The notes under the pieces are model-generated. The model saw nothing but the letters and a program-made list of their open reading frames with translations, had not been told where the DNA came from and did no database searches. From an uncultured Desulfovibrio sp. (GTDB lineage: Bacteria > Desulfobacterota > Desulfovibrionia > Desulfovibrionales > Desulfovibrionaceae), in the NCBI GenBank assembly GCA_900541395.1, contig UQJT01000031.1:1-33766 (forward strand): 33,766 nt of DNA. The letters run 5' to 3'. Made by a program: the position numbers and the translations under genes. Shown here one piece after another: positions 14,547-22,173 of this stretch (the first letter of the stretch is position 1; each line of letters opens with the position of its first letter).

Positions 14547-16916
14547 TTACTTCTTTTTCCCCTTGCCCAGGGCGTTGAGGATAACGGCGGGGGTAAAGGG
14601 AGCCTCTTTGAAGCGCACGCCGAGAGCGTTGTACAGGGCGTTGGCAAAGGCGGCCATGGACGGGCAGGCCCCGCCCTCGCCGCAAGCCGTGGCTCCGAAG
14701 GGGTGGGTGGGATCGCCGGGAATTTCCACCACGCGCGGGTCGACCTTGCAATCCAGAATGGTGGAGGGTTTGTAGTCGATCCAGTTGGGAGTCAGCAGCC
14801 AACCGTTGCGCTTGTCCACAATGCAGTCGTTGCCGAGCACCGCGTTTTCATACCCGTGACGGGCGGTGAGCAATTGCCCTTCCACCACTTTGGGATTAAG
14901 GGCGCGGCCCACGTTCTGCACCATAGTGATCACCACGTTGGAAATCATGCCCGTGGCCGTATCCACATCCAGAGAAATGAACTGCGCGCCCTTTTCCTTG
15001 GGGATGTAAATCTGCCGGGGATCGTTGTTTTTGATGCAGCGCTCGTGGGGCGAATTGTTGACATAGCTGCCGATGATTTCGTGACGGCCGCCGTAGTGGC
15101 TGATAACCCCGAAGGCCTTGCGCACCGGGATGAAACGATCCGGATCGGCCCGCGCGTAGATGACGCCGTCGCCCAATTCCAGATCCTCGGCGGGCAGGTC
15201 CATAACCCGAGAAGCCAGGGCCAGCAATTGACGCTTGGCATCCAGCGCGGCCTCGTAGGTGGCCCAACCCAGGATCCACGTGCCGCAACTGTTGGCCTGC
15301 AAGGTGGAAAACGGCGTGGAATCGGTGTCGCGGCAGACCAGTCCCACTTTTTTGTATGGGATGCCCAACACTTCGGCCACAATCTGGCACTGCACGGTAT
15401 GCTGTCCCTGGCCGAAATCGGCCACGGCGCTGACCAGGGCGGCCGAGCCGTCGGGGAAAATCTTGACCATGGCCTCGGCCGAATTGCCGGGGCCGGGACG
15501 GCCCGCGCCCATAGTGAAAATGGCCACGCCCAGCCCCGAACGCACGCGCCCGGTCTTGGTCGAGGGATGCTGCCAGCGTTCTTTCCAGCCCACCCGTTCC
15601 GCGCCGATATCCAAACACTGCCGAATGCCGCTGGAGGAGATGTAGCACGAAATATAGTCCAGCGGGTCCCAGCCGTTATCGATGTCGCCGGTGCGCATGC
15701 AATTCATCTTGCGCAGTTCCACCGGGTCCATGCCCAGGGTTTCGGCCGCGATGTCCATGGTGGTTTCCACGGCGAAATGCCCTTCGGGCGCGCCGTACCC
15801 CTGCCAGCCCACGGACGTGAAGCGATTGGTGTGCACGTAGCGGATTTTGCCCCGCATGTTGCGGCAGTTGTGGGAATAGAGCACCGCGCCGGTGGCCAGC
15901 ATGGCGTTTTTGGGCGGATAGATGTCGCCGCCCACGCCCAGTTCCTGGATGTGCTCGAAATCCATGGTGGTCAGGGTGCCGTCTTTTTTGAACCCGATTT
16001 TGACGTGACTGAGGCTGCCCCGCGACCAGGCGCACAGCATTTCTTCCTCGCGGGAATAGGCGCAGTGCACGGGCCGCCTGAGCTTCAGACACGCGAAGCC
16101 CGCGATGAGCAGGTAATGGGACGGAATGTTGATGTCCAGCGGCGTGGCGTTTTTGCCCCCGAAACTGGATCCCGTGTAGGGCGACACGTAGTTGAGCATG
16201 GAACCGTCCACGCCCAACGCCTCGGCCAGACGCATCTTTTCGTCGTGCAGTCCCTGCGAGTGGGTGCATACGTGCAGCTTGACCCCGTCGTAATAGGCGG
16301 TGCAGCCGCGCGTTTCCATAACCGGTCCCTTGCAGTAGGCGTAACGGATGTCGCGCTGTTCCACAATGACGTCGGAGTCGGCAAACCCCTGATTGATATC
16401 ACCGAACTCGTTGTAATCGTGAGGTATTTTTTTACGGAACAGGCCGGTTTCAGGGTCCCGATCCTCCAATTTGGCGTGATGGGGCCAATCGTGCAGATTG
16501 GGTTGCCCCTCGAACACCTGGGGCGAGTCGGGCTGCATGGCCTTGTCCATATCCAGCACGAAAGGCTTGCGCTCGTACTCCACTTCGATGAGGCGGGCGG
16601 CCCGTTCGGCCAGATCGCGGCTTTCGGCCACCACGGCGGCCACCAGATCGCCCACGTAGTGGACGGTGCGGCGGAACACCGAGGGATAATTTTCATGGGT
16701 CATGACCAGATGCACGCCCTTGAGCGCCCGCGCGGGGTCCGCGTTCAGGCGGATGATATCGGCCTGGGGATAGGGACTGCGCAGGATAAACACGTGCAGC
16801 ATGTGTTCAAAACGGACGTCCGCGTAATACCGGGCCTCGCCCGTCACCCTGGGACGGCCGTCCTTCTGCCGCACCTTGCGGCCCACAGCCGTCTGCGCCA
16901 TGCATGTCGTTTCCAT
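14547..16916 (-). CDS. Mo hydroxylase large subunit, molybdopterin-binding
   Basis: Catalytic subunit of a xanthine-oxidase-family enzyme, carrying a molybdopterin cofactor. The 789 residues start with the aldehyde-oxidoreductase a/b hammerhead domain (KDGRPRVTGEARYYADV, HYVGDLVAAVVAES). The Mo-site motifs follow: GPVMETRGC, GSSFGGKNA, the substrate-channel segment GYGAPEGHFAVE (usual form RGFGxPQ), DFGQGQHTVQCQIVAEVLG, QANSCGTW, and the catalytic glutamate in ATACGEGGACPS (Glu747). GGGAGG lies 8 bases before the ATG, and the gap from the small subunit is one base. Substrate is unknown. Partner subunits suggest a 4-hydroxybenzoyl-CoA reductase relative, but no CoA ligase is nearby. Confidence 0.93.
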   Translation of the reverse strand: METTCMAQTAVGRKVRQKDGRPRVTGEARYYADVRFEHMLHVFILRSPYPQADIIRLNADPARALKGVHLVMTHENYPSVFRRTVHYVGDLVAAVVAESRDLAERAARLIEVEYERKPFVLDMDKAMQPDSPQVFEGQPNLHDWPHHAKLEDRDPETGLFRKKIPHDYNEFGDINQGFADSDVIVEQRDIRYAYCKGPVMETRGCTAYYDGVKLHVCTHSQGLHDEKMRLAEALGVDGSMLNYVSPYTGSSFGGKNATPLDINIPSHYLLIAGFACLKLRRPVHCAYSREEEMLCAWSRGSLSHVKIGFKKDGTLTTMDFEHIQELGVGGDIYPPKNAMLATGAVLYSHNCRNMRGKIRYVHTNRFTSVGWQGYGAPEGHFAVETTMDIAAETLGMDPVELRKMNCMRTGDIDNGWDPLDYISCYISSSGIRQCLDIGAERVGWKERWQHPSTKTGRVRSGLGVAIFTMGAGRPGPGNSAEAMVKIFPDGSAALVSAVADFGQGQHTVQCQIVAEVLGIPYKKVGLVCRDTDSTPFSTLQANSCGTWILGWATYEAALDAKRQLLALASRVMDLPAEDLELGDGVIYARADPDRFIPVRKAFGVISHYGGRHEIIGSYVNNSPHERCIKNNDPRQIYIPKEKGAQFISLDVDTATGMISNVVITMVQNVGRALNPKVVEGQLLTARHGYENAVLGNDCIVDKRNGWLLTPNWIDYKPSTILDCKVDPRVVEIPGDPTHPFGATACGEGGACPSMAAFANALYNALGVRFKEAPFTPAVILNALGKGKKK

Positions 16917-16917
16917 G

Positions 16918-17451
16918 TCAGCAACCTCCCGCCTTCATCCGTTCCCGGCCTTTCAACACGGCGCTCAAAATATGCTCGTAATTGCCGCACACGCAGATGT
17001 TCCCGCCCAACGCCTCTTTGATGTCGTCTTCCCCGGCGTCGGGGTGACTTTCCAAGTAACCTTTGGCGCTCATGATCATGCCCGGCGAACAAAAGCCGCA
17101 CTGTGCGCCGTATTCCTCCAGCCAGGCTTCCTGGAGGGGATGCAGTTCACCCTCCTTGCTCAGGCCCTCGATGGTTTCGATGTTCCGGCCCTCCTGCTCC
17201 ACGGCCAGCATCATGCAGGCCAGGGAGGGCAGTCCGTCCACGATGACCGTGCAGGCCCCGCAGGCGCCCTCGCCGCAAGCCTCTTTGGTGCCGGTAAATC
17301 CGAAGGACTCGCGCAGCACCTCCAACAAAGTCTGTTGCGGTTCCACTTTGACGCTTTGCTCCTCGCCGTTCACCCGCAATATGAGATCCACCGGTTCCGA
17401 CCGCTTCAGGCGGCGGCCTGCGGCGGAATCGTGCTTACAATACGCGCGCAT
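16918..17451 (-). CDS. Mo hydroxylase small subunit, two [2Fe-2S] clusters
   Basis: 177 residues with both clusters of the family. The plant-ferredoxin-like cluster uses Cys59, Cys64, Cys67 and Cys79 (CGEGACGACTVIV). The helical-domain cluster uses Cys118, Cys121, Cys153 and Cys155 (CGFCSPGMIMSAKGYL and NICVCGNY). It takes electrons from the Mo site of the large subunit. The ATG has GAGGAG 9 bases upstream, and the N-terminus has ~20 extra basic residues before the ferredoxin fold. It starts 75 bases after the EamA gene on the same strand; no terminator or convincing promoter is visible in that gap, so read-through from the EamA promoter is plausible. Confidence 0.94.
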   Translation of the reverse strand: MRAYCKHDSAAGRRLKRSEPVDLILRVNGEEQSVKVEPQQTLLEVLRESFGFTGTKEACGEGACGACTVIVDGLPSLACMMLAVEQEGRNIETIEGLSKEGELHPLQEAWLEEYGAQCGFCSPGMIMSAKGYLESHPDAGEDDIKEALGGNICVCGNYEHILSAVLKGRERMKAGGC

Positions 17452-17526
17452 GGTACGCTTCTCCTCTTGTTCCGATATATTGTTCCGTTGCGGCCGCCCC
17501 GCCGGAGCGGCCGAACCGTCCGCTTC

Positions 17527-18474
17527 CTACCTGCCCGCCTGTTCCGCGCCGACGGGCGTTGCGGCCGCGGCCCTGCGCCGGTCGGGCACCAGGCACCACA
17601 TGACCCCGCCGATGATGGCCGCGCCGCTGACGTAGTGAACGGCGGTCATCTGCTCACCCAGAATAAGGTAGCCGAAAATGCCGCTCATAATGGGCAAGGT
17701 ATAATGAATGACGCCCGTCAGCACAGGCCCGGCGTTGACCAGGGCCAGATTCCAGAGCCACCAGGCCAGCAGGGAATTGCCCACGCCGGTGTAGATGACG
17801 GTGATGAAGAAAAGCCGGTTCAGCTTGATGGGTTCGACGCCGGGTTGCGCCCACTCCCACATGACGAAGGGAATGGTCAGCACCAGACCGATGAAGGTCA
17901 TGACCAACAGGATGCTGGTCTGCGAAATGCCGTCCGGCACCTTGCTGAGCAACATGCTGTATACGGCAAAGATGATGGCCGCGATCAGCATAAGGATGTC
18001 GCCCGTGGCAAACCGAAGCGACAACAGGTTGGCGGGATCGCCGCCGATAACCAGATAGACGGAACCGGCGAAGGCGAGCACACAGCCCAGCGCCTGGTTG
18101 CGCGTGGGCTTGTCGCCCTTGAAGTAGGAAAAAAGCACGATGAAAATAGGCGTAGTGACCGAAATGAGCGCCAGGTTGGCGGCTGATGTGGTCTGTGCTC
18201 CGATGTAGGCCAGCGGATTATACAAGCTGACCGAAATCACGCCGCACACGGCGATGACGGGCAGAAACTTCTTTACCTGCTGCCATTCCCGCTTGAGGGT
18301 GGGCAACGCGAAACAGCACAGGATGACCAGCGTTACCAGCCAGCGCAGCGAGTTGAAAGTGATGGGCGGAATTTCCCCGATGATGATACGCCCGACCACA
18401 TAATTGCCCGACCACAGGATCGTGTTCAGAATGACGAACAGGATGCCCTTGTTGCGTGGATTGTCGAAAACCAT
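17527..18474 (-). CDS. EamA-family (DMT) transporter under a sigma-54 promoter
   Basis: An inner-membrane protein of 315 residues with about ten membrane helices in two EamA repeats. The first begins GILFVILNTILWSGNYVVGR and the second TGDILMLIAAIIFAVYSML. Conserved features include the first-repeat end LAYIGAQTTSAANLALI and the second-repeat end GPVLTGVIHYTLPIMSGIFGYLILGE. The family moves small metabolites or amino-acid-like solutes; direction and substrate cannot be seen. The start at 18474 has AAGGA 7 bases upstream. An upstream in-frame Met at 18594 lies above the predicted sigma-54 start site, so it cannot be translated from that promoter. It may lead the Mo hydroxylase operon. Confidence 0.88.
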   Translation of the reverse strand: MVFDNPRNKGILFVILNTILWSGNYVVGRIIIGEIPPITFNSLRWLVTLVILCCFALPTLKREWQQVKKFLPVIAVCGVISVSLYNPLAYIGAQTTSAANLALISVTTPIFIVLFSYFKGDKPTRNQALGCVLAFAGSVYLVIGGDPANLLSLRFATGDILMLIAAIIFAVYSMLLSKVPDGISQTSILLVMTFIGLVLTIPFVMWEWAQPGVEPIKLNRLFFITVIYTGVGNSLLAWWLWNLALVNAGPVLTGVIHYTLPIMSGIFGYLILGEQMTAVHYVSGAAIIGGVMWCLVPDRRRAAAATPVGAEQAGR

Positions 18475-18544
18475 GACGCGTTCCTTGTTCCTGGCTGAAG
18501 GTGTACGGCGCTGCCGCCGCTCCGGCGTGGAGCGTTTGGCATTT

Positions 18545-18560
18545 AGCAAGGACCGTGCCA
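18545..18560 (-). promoter_or_regulatory. Consensus sigma-54 (-24/-12) promoter for the EamA gene
   Basis: Minus strand TGGCACG-GTCC-TTGCT (18560-18545) matches the TGGCACG-N4-TTGCW consensus at all 12 defined positions, with GG-N10-GC spacing. The start site should fall near 18534, 60 bases upstream of the EamA ATG. Confidence 0.85.
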
Positions 18561-18573
18561 GACGGAAGGCATA

Positions 18574-18611
18574 AAAAAAGTCCTGATATATCACATTATC
18601 AGGACTTTTTT
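18574..18611 (-). terminator. Terminator after the BCCT gene
   Basis: A 15-bp stem (18574-18588 with 18597-18611), loop of 8 bases, with A and T runs in the arms, so it can act on both strands. It lies 60 bases beyond the BCCT stop and between that gene's downstream activator sites and the EamA promoter. Confidence 0.85.
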
Positions 18612-18632
18612 CAGGTTGAAAATCAAAGACGG

Positions 18633-18694
18633 GAGTCGAAAAATCGAGTCAGACTCAGAGAAGCGGCGGGTCACACAATCGAGTCAAGTGACTC
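18633..18694. promoter_or_regulatory. GAGTC/GACTC half-site cluster upstream of EamA promoter (candidate enhancer)
   Basis: Five half-sites in 62 bp: GAGTC at 18633, the inverted repeat GAGTC-A-GACTC at 18646-18656, and GAGTCA-AG-TGACTC at 18681-18694. The nearest site is 73 bp above the first base of the -24 box. The outermost pair overlaps the last codons of the BCCT gene. The range of about 70-135 bp suits an upstream activator site of a sigma-54 activator. Confidence 0.6.
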
Positions 18695-20323
18695 ACGTGT
18701 CTCATTCATCTGCGCTCCGTGTTCGCGCCGGCCATCCGCCAAAGGCGGCCAGGGGCAGCACTGCACCACACGGGCCGGGGCCTCGCCGTGCATGGCGCGT
18801 ATCTCTTCGGCGCTGCGCGAGCCGAAGTCCTGGAACATCCAGCGCAAAAAGCCGTAAATCAGGTAGCCAAGCACAAAGCACAGGGGGATGCCGCTGATGA
18901 TGGCGCAAGTTTTCAGGGTATCAAGGGGAGCATTCACCAGCATCATGGACAGCGGCACAGCCACAAGCAGCAGGCAGCACACCAGGCGATGGCGGGCCAA
19001 GGGGTGACCATCGGCGGGCAGGCCCGGGGTCAGAGCGGCGGCCATGGTGTAAGCGGCCGAATCAAGGGTGGTGGACAAAAGCAGGGTGGCCACCACTCCG
19101 AACAATACAAGAAACAGAGTGCCGACGGGCAACGCGTGGAGCACGCCCACAATGGCCTCGTTCATGCGCCCCGCGTTCACCAGTTCGGTCACCGGCACCA
19201 GGCCGCTTAAATCGCAGTGCACGGAAAAATGACTGAGCACTCCGAACACCACAAAGGCCCCCAGCGAGCCGCTGCCCAGCATATTGAGGATCAACCCGCG
19301 CAGGGTGCGCCCGCGCGAAATTTTGGTCACGAACAGTCCCACGAAGGGCGTGAACGATACGTCGTACAACCAATACCACACCGTCCATTTTTCGGGAAAA
19401 CCTCCGTTGACCACGGGGTCCGTCCACAGACTCATGCGGATGAAGTTCTGAAGCACGATACCCACTCCGTTCACTGTGGACTTCAACAGAAACAGAGAAG
19501 GGCCGACCAGAAACACGCACAGCACGAACACAAAAATAAGGCGTACACATAAACGGCTGATCCGCTGCATGCCCGAAGCCAGTCCCATCCACGAACTGGC
19601 CGTAAACACGGCGGCAATCCCCAACGTTACCAGAACATTGGCGGTAAAAGACGCATGAAAGCCGAAAAACGCGGCAAAAAGTTCGGTAATCATGGGCACG
19701 GACAGGCCCAAGGCGATGCTGATGCCCGTGCAGCAGGTGAACAGAAAAACCAGGTCCACGGCCCGGGTGAACAGGCGCTTGCCGGGAGCGCGCCCGCGCA
19801 TGGCCGAGTATACGGCGCTGAGGCTGAGGCCGGGATTGCGGCCGACATAGGCATGGTAGGCGATGGGCAGAGAGGCCACGCAATAGGTGGCCCAGGTGCT
19901 GAACCCCCAGTGGAAAAAAGTGTAGGCGGTGGCCGTCTCGTAGGGAGAGGCCGTACCCAGGATGGGGATGCGGGCGCGCAAATCGAAATCGTAGGCCCAG
20001 TCCGTGAAGGCCCAGAACAGCAACGCCGAGCTGATCCCGCAGCAAACCATCATGGACACCCAGCTGAACGTGGAATACTCCGGCTCGCCCCCGCCCAAGC
20101 GGATATGTCCGTACTTGCTGGCGGCCAACCACAGCAGAAAGAGCACGACGCAGAATACCACCAGCAACAGCGGCGCGCCGAATACGGTCGTAAGTTCGTC
20201 GAACGCCCACTGAGCCGCGCGGTTGGTCTCGGCGGGAAACAGGGCAAAGCCGCAAATCAGGACGAAAATCACAGCCGTGGTAATGGCCAGCAGCGGCGCG
20301 TCCAGTTTGGTTCGGGAAGTCAT
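18671..20323 (-). CDS. BCCT-family transporter with altered substrate box
   Basis: A 550-residue inner-membrane carrier of the betaine/choline/carnitine family with about 12 helices. Recognisable blocks are TFFHWGFSTWATYCVASLPIA (residues 135-155), the GISIALGL segment, TASSWMGLASGMQRIS, and WTVWYWLYDVSFTPFVGLF followed by ISRGRT (313-340). The signature normally reads WTxFYWAWWxSWSPF; here AWW is L319-Y320-D321 and the later Trp is Phe324. The TM4 segment has FWAFTDWAYDFD (103-114) where betaine carriers have an EPxxHY-type motif. These positions line the substrate box in BetP and CaiT, so the substrate may not be a classic quaternary amine. It follows the activator gene and has its own sigma-54 promoter. 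Confidence 0.92.
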   Translation of the reverse strand: MTSRTKLDAPLLAITTAVIFVLICGFALFPAETNRAAQWAFDELTTVFGAPLLLVVFCVVLFLLWLAASKYGHIRLGGGEPEYSTFSWVSMMVCCGISSALLFWAFTDWAYDFDLRARIPILGTASPYETATAYTFFHWGFSTWATYCVASLPIAYHAYVGRNPGLSLSAVYSAMRGRAPGKRLFTRAVDLVFLFTCCTGISIALGLSVPMITELFAAFFGFHASFTANVLVTLGIAAVFTASSWMGLASGMQRISRLCVRLIFVFVLCVFLVGPSLFLLKSTVNGVGIVLQNFIRMSLWTDPVVNGGFPEKWTVWYWLYDVSFTPFVGLFVTKISRGRTLRGLILNMLGSGSLGAFVVFGVLSHFSVHCDLSGLVPVTELVNAGRMNEAIVGVLHALPVGTLFLVLFGVVATLLLSTTLDSAAYTMAAALTPGLPADGHPLARHRLVCCLLLVAVPLSMMLVNAPLDTLKTCAIISGIPLCFVLGYLIYGFLRWMFQDFGSRSAEEIRAMHGEAPARVVQCCPWPPLADGRREHGAQMNETRESLDSIV

Positions 20324-20472
20324 GGAGCCCCCTCGGAAAAAATACGCGCCTGCGGCGCACAGCGACGACTACCATAGGCGCAAAGGCGGCCGACGCTCCA
20401 CACGGGTCAAAGGCGGGCTCAGCTCGTCGCTGACGCGCGTGTCTCCGGCGCTTGGTGAACGCGGATAATAAT

Positions 20473-20488
20473 TGCAAAAAGCGTACCC
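20473..20488 (-). promoter_or_regulatory. Sigma-54 (-24/-12) promoter for the BCCT gene
   Basis: Minus strand GGGTACG-CTTT-TTGCA (20488-20473). It matches the TGGCACG-N4-TTGCW consensus except at two positions and keeps the invariant GG-N10-GC. The start site should fall near 20462, about 140 bases before the BCCT ATG. Confidence 0.75.
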
Positions 20489-20555
20489 GGAAACGTTGTC
20501 TCCAAAAATGAGCCAAAGCCCCGCCGCACGGTTCCGAAGGCCGAAAAAGAGACAG

Positions 20556-20610
20556 GCGACGACTCGCGACGACTCACCCCAAACGAGTCCGACTCGCCTC
20601 GATATGACTC
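20556..20610. promoter_or_regulatory. GAGTC/GACTC half-site cluster upstream of BCCT promoter (candidate enhancer)
   Basis: A perfect 10-bp tandem repeat GCGACGACTC (20556-20565 and 20566-20575), the inverted repeat CGAGTC-C-GACTCG (20584-20596), and one more GACTC (20606-20610) overlapping the regulator's stop codon. The nearest GACTC begins 73 bp above the -24 box. Confidence 0.6.
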
Positions 20611-21976
20611 AGGAATCCTTGGCCGTGATATAGCGACGAATGAGGCGTGAGGCCGTGGACTGGCTGATGCCCAGAGCCTGCGCCACCTTGCGGCTGCTCT
20701 TGTGCTGTTGATACACCGCAAGCAGCAGATCCTTATCCACCGCGACGGAACGGCGCGGAACGGGATGCGCGGCGGCTTCGGGCGCGGACGTCGGCCCTGT
20801 GCCCGCCGCATTAAAGAACGAGGGCGGCAGATGACAGGGTTCGATACTGCCTTCTTCGGCCAGGATGGCCATGCGTTCCACCATGTTTTTCAATTCCCGG
20901 ATGTTCCCCGGCCAGCGATAGCGGCGCAACAGGTCCATGGCGGCATCGGAAATATCCAGGGTCTTGCCGTAGGCGCGATTGTAACGACCTAGAAAATGAT
21001 GGATGAAATACTCGATCTCCTCTCCTCGCTCGCGCAGGGGCGGCAGGGTGATATCGAACACGTTGAGCCGGAAAAACAAATCCTGCCGGAACAACCCGTG
21101 CTCCACCATGCGTTCCAGGTCGCGGTTGCTGGCCGCCAGGACGCGCACGTCGGCGGCGACCACGCGCGATGCCCCCACGGGGCGGAATTCCTTTTCCTGC
21201 AACACGTGCAGCAACTTGGCCTGCATGGCCGGAGGCAGTTCGGAAATTTCATCCAGCAGCAGGGTGCCGCCCTGCGCCTGAGAGAACAGGCCCTCGTGGC
21301 CGGCCACCGCGCCGGAAAAGGCCCCTTTGACGTGTCCGAACAATTCGCTTTCAAACAGCTCGCGCGGGATGGAGGGACAGCTTACCACGACAAAAGGTTT
21401 TTGAGCGCGGGGACTGTGCAGGTGGATATATTTGGCCAGAAAAGTCTTGCCCGTGCCCGACTCGCCCAGCAACAGGCAGGGCACGGTGACCCGGGCCATC
21501 TTGAGGGCCAGGTCGCGCACCGTCTCGCTGCGCGGCCCCTGAAAGCTGCCCTCGTCGGTCAAAAAACAGCAGGACCCCTGGGCGTACTCCAAATCTCGGC
21601 TGGAAGGAATACGAATTTCGCCGTACTGATCCCGATTGCTCATGATCACGTAGCGCAGTTCGCCGTCGGCCCCGAACACGGGTTCGGCCACCAGCAAAGT
21701 ATGATAGCCGAGGTAGGTTTCCTGCTGCTGCTTGACTGCGCACTTGTGCCTGTAGACCAGGGGCAGCACCGAGTTGGACCAGGCCTTGTACTGATTTACC
21801 GCGTCGTGGAAGGGCATGGACAACATTTCTTCCCGGGTGAAACCGTAATGCCGTTCACAGGCCCTGTTGACGTACAACAGCTTGTAGTTGTTGTCGTATA
21901 TGAGGATTTCGTCGTACAGGCGATCGATAAGCTCCACAAAAGTCTCAAAATCCAGCTCAGGCGGAAGAAATGCCAT
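20609..21976 (-). CDS. PAS - AAA+ - HTH sigma-54-dependent transcriptional activator
   Basis: An enhancer-binding protein of 455 residues. A PAS sensor domain lies at about 10-120 (ILIYDNNYKLLYVNRACERHYGFTREE split across it). The AAA+ domain (about 145-385) has Walker A GESGTGKT (171-178), the sigma-54 contact loop GAFSGA (218-223, usual GAFTGA), Walker B TLLLDE and the YRWPGNIREL block. The C-terminal helix-turn-helix is at 426-450 (KSSRKVAQALGISQSTASRLI). There is no receiver domain, so a small-molecule signal sensed by PAS is likely. The start at 21976 has GGGGAG 6 bases upstream. Both neighbours downstream (BCCT and EamA) carry sigma-54 promoters with matching upstream repeats, which makes them the probable targets. 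Confidence 0.94.
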   Translation of the reverse strand: MAFLPPELDFETFVELIDRLYDEILIYDNNYKLLYVNRACERHYGFTREEMLSMPFHDAVNQYKAWSNSVLPLVYRHKCAVKQQQETYLGYHTLLVAEPVFGADGELRYVIMSNRDQYGEIRIPSSRDLEYAQGSCCFLTDEGSFQGPRSETVRDLALKMARVTVPCLLLGESGTGKTFLAKYIHLHSPRAQKPFVVVSCPSIPRELFESELFGHVKGAFSGAVAGHEGLFSQAQGGTLLLDEISELPPAMQAKLLHVLQEKEFRPVGASRVVAADVRVLAASNRDLERMVEHGLFRQDLFFRLNVFDITLPPLRERGEEIEYFIHHFLGRYNRAYGKTLDISDAAMDLLRRYRWPGNIRELKNMVERMAILAEEGSIEPCHLPPSFFNAAGTGPTSAPEAAAHPVPRRSVAVDKDLLLAVYQQHKSSRKVAQALGISQSTASRLIRRYITAKDS

Positions 21977-22029
21977 ATTGTCTCCCCGGCGCCGGAACAA
22001 GGCGTCGTGTCCGTATATTTGAAGGGGAT

Positions 22030-22173
22030 TGGAGCGGTTTGCCGTTGAAAACGGCAAGCGCTCCGGCGGCCGCGGGAACGGACGCCCGCGCCAGCCTGAA
22101 AACCACGCTTTTCAGGCGAAATGACGGCAGCGCCGCTTTTGAAATGGGACAATTTCAAAAGCAAAATTCTCTA
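22030..22173 (-). repeat. Structured intergenic repeat, copy C (144 bp, inverted)
   Basis: Minus-strand ends are TAGAGA and GCTCCA, slightly degraded from TAGAGC and GCTCTA. The four-hairpin body matches copies A and B, apart from a short deletion after the second hairpin and scattered substitutions. Its left end forms the 3' end of the upstream GNAT gene, including the stop codon. Its other end lies 54 bases above the start of the activator gene, so it may also touch that promoter. Confidence 0.88.

Noticed and set aside
14703..17021. 772-residue plus-strand open frame opposite the Mo large subunit
   Set aside because: Antisense shadow of a gene with all catalytic motifs; His/Gly/Ala-rich composition typical of reverse-frame translation.
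18475..18594. 40-residue N-terminal extension of the EamA frame
   Set aside because: It overlaps the sigma-54 promoter and part of the terminator stem, has no ribosome site, and the family begins at 18474.
18633..18694. Clustered short repeats considered as a CRISPR remnant
   Set aside because: Units are 5-bp half-sites in alternating orientation with irregular spacing, not long direct repeats with spacers; position relative to the promoter explains them better.
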